10,422 nucleotides of DNA from Spirochaetales bacterium (lineage in GTDB: Bacteria; Spirochaetota; Spirochaetia; SZUA-6; DRHE01): positions 1 through 10,422 of the forward strand of contig JAFGFV010000251.1 of the NCBI GenBank assembly GCA_016930895.1, read 5' to 3'. A program made the translations under genes and the position numbers. Shown in pieces: positions 6,955 through 10,422 of this stretch. How positions within the stretch are numbered: the first letter of the stretch is position 1; every line of letters begins with the position of its first letter. Below the pieces are notes generated by a model. The model searched no databases. It was not told the origin of the DNA and saw nothing but the letters and a program-made list of their open reading frames with translations.

Positions 6955-8613
6955 CTACTTCTCCTTCATGATCTCCACGCCGTCCCAGTCCTTGGGCGGG
7001 GGGTTCTTCATGAACTCCCTGCTGCGCTCGATCATCAGGGAGGCTGCGTAGTCCCCCGGAAAGACCTCGAGCACCTGCTGGTAGAAGCCGATCGCCCTCT
7101 GGAACTCCTGGCGGTAGTAATGGTTCATGCCCATGTTGTGGGCGCTCCAGGCCCTGTTCTCCTGCTCGTCCAGGCTCTTCTTGGCCGTGAAGATCTTGAC
7201 GCCCTTGCTCTTGCCCTTGACCGCCACGGTGTCGATCAGCCGGCAGGGCAGCTTGTCCTTGACCTTGGCATACAAGCTCTCGGAAATCAGGAGGGGCTGG
7301 TGGTACTTCTTGGTGAGCCCCTCCATCCGGGAGGCCAGGTTCACCATGTCGCCGATGATCGTGTAGTCCATCTTCTTCTCGGTGCCGATGTTCCCGACGG
7401 TGACGACCCCGTAGTTGATCCCCACCCCAATGGCGAACTCGGGCTTGCCGATCTCCCGCTGCTGGCGGTTGAACTCCACGAGCCCCTCGGTCATCTCGAT
7501 CCCGGCCAGCACGGACTGGTAGGCGTCCTCCTCGTGCCTGACCGGTGCACCGAAAAAGGCCATGATCGCGTCCCCGATGTACTTATCGATGATCCCGTTC
7601 CTGGACATGATGATGTCCACCATGACCGAGAAGTAGCGGTTCAGGGAGCTGACCAGATCGTCCGGCTGCATCGTCTCCGAGATGCTCGTGAAGCCCCGGA
7701 TGTCCGAGAACAGGATCGAGATCACCCGGTTCTCCCCGATCAGCATCGATTCCGGGTTCTTGAAGAAGGTCTCGATCACGTCCTTGGGCACGTACTTCTG
7801 GAAGATGTTGCGGATCTTGTGCTCGTTTTTCTGGGCCACCACGGCCTTGAGGGCGAACTGCTTGATCTGGTTGGTGGCCTTTTCCAGGGCCCCGACCATG
7901 ATGTTGAAGGTGTGGGCCAGCCTGCCGGTCTCGTCGTGGTATTCCACCGCCACCCGGTTGGACAGGTCGTTGGTGGAAATGATCTTCTCCATGGTCCCCA
8001 CCACCCGGGTCAGCGGCCTGGTCAGGTAGCGGGCAAAGACGAGGATCATGACCAGCCCGACCACGATGGCGGCCGCCAGGATGATGGCCGTTCGCACGGT
8101 AATCTCGTTGACCCGGCTGTAGAAAGTGCCGCGCTCCTCGGAAACCAGGACGTACCACTGGAAGGGCTCGAAGTAGAACCCCTTGGCCACCCGGTCCGCG
8201 CCTCCGACCCGAGGGGTGACCAGATCGGCGGTGCGGGAGCGGACCAGCTGCGCCAGGGCCGAGCGCTCACCCGCCTGGATCTCCAGCTCGCCGGTGGTCA
8301 TGGCCAGCCCTGCTTCCGGGTCCAGGGCGAAGATGCGCTCGGTGGGGCTGCGCACGATGCTGGCGGCGTAGCCCTCGATAGCCGCCTGAGCGGCGGCCAC
8401 CATGGCCGGCTTTTCGGTGAAGTTGTTCTCCACCAGCAGACGCCATTGACTCTCCGAGTACTTCTGCATCTCCGACGCCTTGAAGCCCAGGAACTCCTTG
8501 GCCACGCCGGTGATCGCGTTGGTGGCCGAGAAAAAGGAGGAAACCCCCGTGAGCAGCAGCGTCGTGATGATCAGGGGGAGAACCACGAGGATGATCTTGG
8601 CCCGGATGCTCAT
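6955..8613 (-). CDS. Class III adenylate cyclase with Cache-like sensor, HAMP and TPR-like tail
   Basis: A 552-residue inner-membrane enzyme predicted to make cyclic AMP from ATP. Residues 7-27 form transmembrane helix 1. Residues ~30-170 are a periplasmic domain ending FEPFQWYVLVSEE, typical of a single Cache sensor, and ~173-193 form helix 2. HAMP covers ~194-246, with Pro200 and the DETG motif at 227-230. A linker leads to the catalytic domain at ~293-475. Metal-binding Asp304 (FSDIRGF) and Asp348 (KYIGDAI) are present. Lys344 and Thr418 form the adenine-selecting pair, as in CyaC-type bacterial cyclases, and Asn425 and Arg429 (NLASR) are the transition-state residues. All key residues are intact, so it should be an active homodimer. 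Residues ~484-535 are TPR-like, followed by NPPPKDWDGVEIM, a tail I associate with similar cyclases. The downstream gene begins six bases later. The start has only a weak GAAGTGA-type ribosome site. Confidence 0.95.
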   Translation of the reverse strand: MSIRAKIILVVLPLIITTLLLTGVSSFFSATNAITGVAKEFLGFKASEMQKYSESQWRLLVENNFTEKPAMVAAAQAAIEGYAASIVRSPTERIFALDPEAGLAMTTGELEIQAGERSALAQLVRSRTADLVTPRVGGADRVAKGFYFEPFQWYVLVSEERGTFYSRVNEITVRTAIILAAAIVVGLVMILVFARYLTRPLTRVVGTMEKIISTNDLSNRVAVEYHDETGRLAHTFNIMVGALEKATNQIKQFALKAVVAQKNEHKIRNIFQKYVPKDVIETFFKNPESMLIGENRVISILFSDIRGFTSISETMQPDDLVSSLNRYFSVMVDIIMSRNGIIDKYIGDAIMAFFGAPVRHEEDAYQSVLAGIEMTEGLVEFNRQQREIGKPEFAIGVGINYGVVTVGNIGTEKKMDYTIIGDMVNLASRMEGLTKKYHQPLLISESLYAKVKDKLPCRLIDTVAVKGKSKGVKIFTAKKSLDEQENRAWSAHNMGMNHYYRQEFQRAIGFYQQVLEVFPGDYAASLMIERSREFMKNPPPKDWDGVEIMKEK

Positions 8614-8623
8614 TTCACTTCAA

Positions 8624-8629
8624 ATTATC
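8624..8629 (-). promoter_or_regulatory. Possible -10 element just before the cyclase gene
   Basis: On the minus strand GATAAT matches TATAAT at five of six positions and stands out in GC-rich surroundings. It ends only ten bases before ATG 8613, so transcripts would be nearly leaderless. No good -35 is seen at 17 bases (GTGGAA, three of six). It may be chance, with the cyclase read through from the upstream response regulator. Confidence 0.25.
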
Positions 8630-8651
8630 GGACGCTTGACCATGATTCCAC

Positions 8652-8677
8652 GCCGCAAAAAAACGGGTTCTTGCGGC
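8652..8677 (-). terminator. Hairpin between response regulator and cyclase genes; weak terminator candidate
   Basis: GCCGCAA (8652-8658) and TTGCGGC (8671-8677) form a perfect 7-bp stem. A further A/T and G-T paired upper stem is possible with the A7/T7 tract inside it. It starts 7 bases after the response-regulator stop on the minus strand. The T-run lies within the stem, not after it, so it is not a classical intrinsic terminator. It could attenuate transcription, protect the upstream mRNA end or do nothing. Confidence 0.3.
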
Positions 8678-8683
8678 CCCCAC

Positions 8684-9769
8684 TCAGGGCCCCCAGACGG
8701 ACTCCGGGATCCCACGGTACAGCTCCACGATCCGCGGGTCGAACTGCCGGCCGGACAAGCGCTCCAACTCCCTGCTCACGGCGTCGATCCCCTGCGCCTC
8801 CCGGTACGGGCGCTCGCTCGTCATGGCGTCGATGGTGTCGGCCACGGCAAACAGCCGGGCGGACAGGGGAATGGCCTCACCCCGCAGGCCCTGGGGATAC
8901 CCGCTGCCGTCGAAGCACTCGTGGTGGCTGAGCACGATCTGGGCTGCTTCCCGCAGGAAGTCGATGCCTTGGAGCAGACCGTAGCCCAGCTGCGGGTGGG
9001 TCCGGATCACCGCCCACTCCTCCGGGTTCAGGGCCCCGGGCTTCAGCAGGATCGCGTCAGGCACGCCGATCTTGCCGATGTCGTGCAGGTAGGCGCCCCA
9101 CTCCATGTGCTTGAGCACCCTCGGATCCTCGATTCCGGCAGCCCGGGCCAGGGTCAGCGTATACTCGGCCACCCGCAGGCAGTGGTGCTCGGTCTCGGCG
9201 TCCCGCAGGTCCAGCGCCGCCCCCAGGGCCTTGATGGTGGCGTCGTAGGTGGCTTCCACCCGGCCCAGGGCGGCCTCCAGGTCCCGGGTCCGCTCCCGCA
9301 CGAGGCGCTCGAGGTTCTGCTGGTGCGCCCGGTTCTCCAGGATCAGCGTGCGCTTCTCCAAGGCCCGGTCGATGCAGGCGTCCACGGCTTCCAGGCTGAA
9401 GGGCTTGGTCACATAGTCGTAGGCGCCGAGCTTCACCGTCCGCAGCGCCGTATCCAGGTCGTCCACGGCGGTGATCATGATCACCGCCGCGTCCGGGGAT
9501 TCGCGCACGATCTGCTCGAGGAGCTCGATCCCGCTCATCCCCGGCATGTGGATGTCCGCCAGCACCAGGTCGAAGCTCCCCTCCCGAAGCTGCGCCAGGG
9601 CCTGCCGGCCGTCCTGGGCGGAGCTCGCCCGGAAGCGCCTGCCGAGGGCCTTGCTGAGGATGTCACGGATCATGGGGTCGTCGTCCACCACGAGCACCGC
9701 GGGGGCGTCCGCGGGGGACCGCGCGGCGGCCCGATCCAGTTCCTTTGGAGGTGCGCTCGAGTCGTGCAT
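8684..9769 (-). CDS. Response regulator with HD-GYP cyclic di-GMP phosphodiesterase domain
   Basis: A 361-residue cytoplasmic protein. Receiver domain ~23-140: acidic pocket Asp29/Asp30 (VLVVDDD), phosphoacceptor Asp72 (ADIHMPGMSG), Thr100 and Lys122 (VTKPF) are all present. A coiled-coil linker (~141-178) leads to the HD-GYP domain at ~179-355. Its HD motif is His229-Asp230 (YLHDIGKIG), followed by THPQLG (His258), then HHECFDGSGYP at 282-292, a complete HHExxDGxGYP signature. It is predicted to hydrolyse cyclic di-GMP when its receiver is phosphorylated. ATG 9769 is chosen because GGGGGAG lies seven bases upstream. The frame stays open to 10399, but that part is antisense to the GNAT-like gene and carries no conserved domain. 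The cognate histidine kinase is not in the window. It is followed, after 70 bases, by the cyclase gene, suggesting linked cyclic di-GMP and cyclic AMP signalling. Confidence 0.95.
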   Translation of the reverse strand: MHDSSAPPKELDRAAARSPADAPAVLVVDDDPMIRDILSKALGRRFRASSAQDGRQALAQLREGSFDLVLADIHMPGMSGIELLEQIVRESPDAAVIMITAVDDLDTALRTVKLGAYDYVTKPFSLEAVDACIDRALEKRTLILENRAHQQNLERLVRERTRDLEAALGRVEATYDATIKALGAALDLRDAETEHHCLRVAEYTLTLARAAGIEDPRVLKHMEWGAYLHDIGKIGVPDAILLKPGALNPEEWAVIRTHPQLGYGLLQGIDFLREAAQIVLSHHECFDGSGYPQGLRGEAIPLSARLFAVADTIDAMTSERPYREAQGIDAVSRELERLSGRQFDPRIVELYRGIPESVWGP

Positions 9770-9776
9770 GGCTATG

Positions 9777-9783
9777 CTCCCCC
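9777..9783 (-). promoter_or_regulatory. Ribosome binding site of the HD-GYP response regulator
   Basis: On the minus strand GGGGGAG is followed by a seven-base spacer and ATG 9769. It fixes the start and rules out the long upstream extension of the frame. Confidence 0.6.
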
Positions 9784-9822
9784 TAGAGCTTAGCACGCCG
9801 GCCGCGGATTTCCGGAACATCC

Positions 9823-9848
9823 CGCGGCTGCTGCGTACAGCAGCCGCG
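9823..9848. repeat. Perfect 11-bp inverted repeat in divergent intergenic region
   Basis: CGCGGCTGCTG (9823-9833) and CAGCAGCCGCG (9838-9848) are exact reverse complements with a four-base CGTA centre. There is no T-run next to it and no gene end to terminate. It lies 54 bases from the response-regulator ATG and 77 bases from the GNAT-like ATG. It could be an operator for a dimeric regulator or a stable 5'-UTR hairpin of the response-regulator mRNA. Confidence 0.6.
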
Positions 9849-9868
9849 AGCAACAGCCCCCGACTCGG

Positions 9869-9897
9869 TTGCGCCTTTTCCCCAAATGCGGTATCAA
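9869..9897 (+). promoter_or_regulatory. Candidate sigma-70-type promoter for the GNAT-like gene
   Basis: TTGCGC (9869-9874), a 17-base spacer and TATCAA (9892-9897) resemble -35 and -10 elements at three and four of six positions. Transcription would begin near 9904, leaving a leader of about 22 bases that just includes the ribosome binding site. Weak matches but good geometry in an otherwise GC-rich stretch. Confidence 0.35.
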
Positions 9898-9912
9898 TGG
9901 GAAACCGTTCTG

Positions 9913-9918
9913 GGAGGT
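9913..9918 (+). promoter_or_regulatory. Strong ribosome binding site of the GNAT-like gene
   Basis: GGAGGT is a perfect Shine-Dalgarno core with a seven-base spacer to ATG 9926; it decides the start of this gene. Confidence 0.75.
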
Positions 9919-9925
9919 GGGCACG

Positions 9926-10422
9926 ATGAGCGTGGAGATTCGCGAGGTCCGGGACCGGAGGCAGATGCGGGAGTTCATCCACTTCCCCTTTCGGCTGTAC
10001 CGCCGCAATCCGTATTGGATCCCGCCGCTCCTCCTCGACGAATGGAACACCTTGAGCCCCCGGAAGAACCCCGCCTTCAAGCACTGCCGGGTCAAATTTC
10101 TCATGGCCTACCGCGACGGCCGGGCCGTGGGCCGGGTCGCCGCGATCATCAACGACAAGTACATCGAAAAGTGGGGCAACCGTTACTGCCGCTTCGGCTG
10201 GCTGGACTTCGTGGACGACCCGGAAGTGGCCAGGGCCCTGATGGACGCCGTGGAAACCTGGGCCCGGAGCCAGGGGATGAGCGCGGTCCACGGTCCGCTC
10301 GGCTTCACCGACCTGGACCGGGAGGGCATGCTGATCGAGGGCTTCCAGGAGCTGGGCACCATGGCCACCTACTACAACCACCCCTACTACCCCGGGCACA
10401 TGGAGGCTCTGGGCTACCGGAA
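9926..10422 (+). CDS. GNAT-like N-acetyltransferase family protein (3' truncated)
   Basis: The reading frame is open from ATG 9926 to the window end, giving 165 residues with no stop. It begins MSVEIREV and contains FIHFPFRLYRRNPYWIPPLL, AVGRVAAIINDKYIEKWG, RFGWLDFVDD, and then HGPLGFTDLDREGMLIEGF and YYNHPYY. I recognise these from a family of roughly 380 residues, widespread in Bacteroidetes, Clostridia and spirochaetes, usually annotated as GNAT-like or hypothetical. The VGRVAAIIN strand fits the GNAT core, which binds acetyl-CoA, but the substrate is unknown. About half of the protein should lie beyond the window. It has its own strong ribosome site and a candidate promoter, and is divergent from the HD-GYP gene. 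A functional link to that gene is not shown. Family membership is fairly sure, enzymatic role is not. Confidence 0.85.
   Translation, partial: MSVEIREVRDRRQMREFIHFPFRLYRRNPYWIPPLLLDEWNTLSPRKNPAFKHCRVKFLMAYRDGRAVGRVAAIINDKYIEKWGNRYCRFGWLDFVDDPEVARALMDAVETWARSQGMSAVHGPLGFTDLDREGMLIEGFQELGTMATYYNHPYYPGHMEALGYR

Noticed and set aside
8652..8677. Classical Rho-independent terminator after the response-regulator gene
   Set aside because: The T7 tract is inside the stem and no T-run follows the stem; kept only as a low-confidence hairpin.
7120..8931. 603-codon plus-strand open frame, longer than the cyclase it faces
   Set aside because: The cyclase strand carries every catalytic motif; the antisense product is His/Asp/Gly-rich with no recognisable domain.
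8480..9793. 437-codon plus-strand open frame opposite the HD-GYP gene
   Set aside because: The minus strand encodes complete receiver and HD-GYP signatures; this frame is their shadow.
9770..10399. N-terminal extension of the HD-GYP frame by 210 codons
   Set aside because: It is antisense to the GNAT-like gene, shows no domain, and a strong ribosome site marks ATG 9769.

Overview
The window is GC-rich and densely coding, with eight genes; the first and last are cut by the window edges. Gene content points to a free-living spirochaete or a close relative. It has overlapping genes for secreted PEGA-like/beta-rich proteins and lipoproteins, a Cache-HAMP class III cyclase with a TPR tail, a response regulator carrying an HD-GYP domain, and a large membrane-anchored coiled-coil protein. 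The phylum is an inference from these families, not something the sequence proves. No tRNA, rRNA, CRISPR array, insertion sequence or phage gene was seen.

Region 1 (1-4197, plus strand) holds four genes whose ends overlap by 4, 7 and 4 bases. They form two copies of a two-gene unit. Each copy has an exported protein with an N-terminal alpha/beta-looking region (visible only in copy 2), a PEGA-like beta domain and a C-terminal beta-rich, probable outer-membrane part. Each is followed by a lipoprotein of about 340-380 residues. The two large proteins align by eye at several points (VDL, TRWA, YPV-D, GLG), so the unit was duplicated in tandem. I do not recognise a named family for the lipoproteins. 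The set looks like an uncharacterised cell-envelope system.

Region 2 (4231-9769, minus strand, read from right to left) is a second-messenger cluster. First comes a receiver/HD-GYP protein predicted to degrade cyclic di-GMP. Next is a membrane adenylate cyclase with a periplasmic Cache-like sensor. Six bases after that begins a 905-residue single-pass protein made of coiled coil, TPR-like helices and more coiled coil. The cyclase and coiled-coil genes are probably co-transcribed. The response regulator is separated from the cyclase by 70 bases containing a hairpin. This region converges on region 1 across a 33-base gap with no visible intrinsic terminator.

Region 3 (9770-10422) is a 156-base divergent intergenic region with a perfect 11-bp inverted repeat and a plausible promoter. 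After it comes the 5' part of a GNAT-like protein gene that runs off the window.
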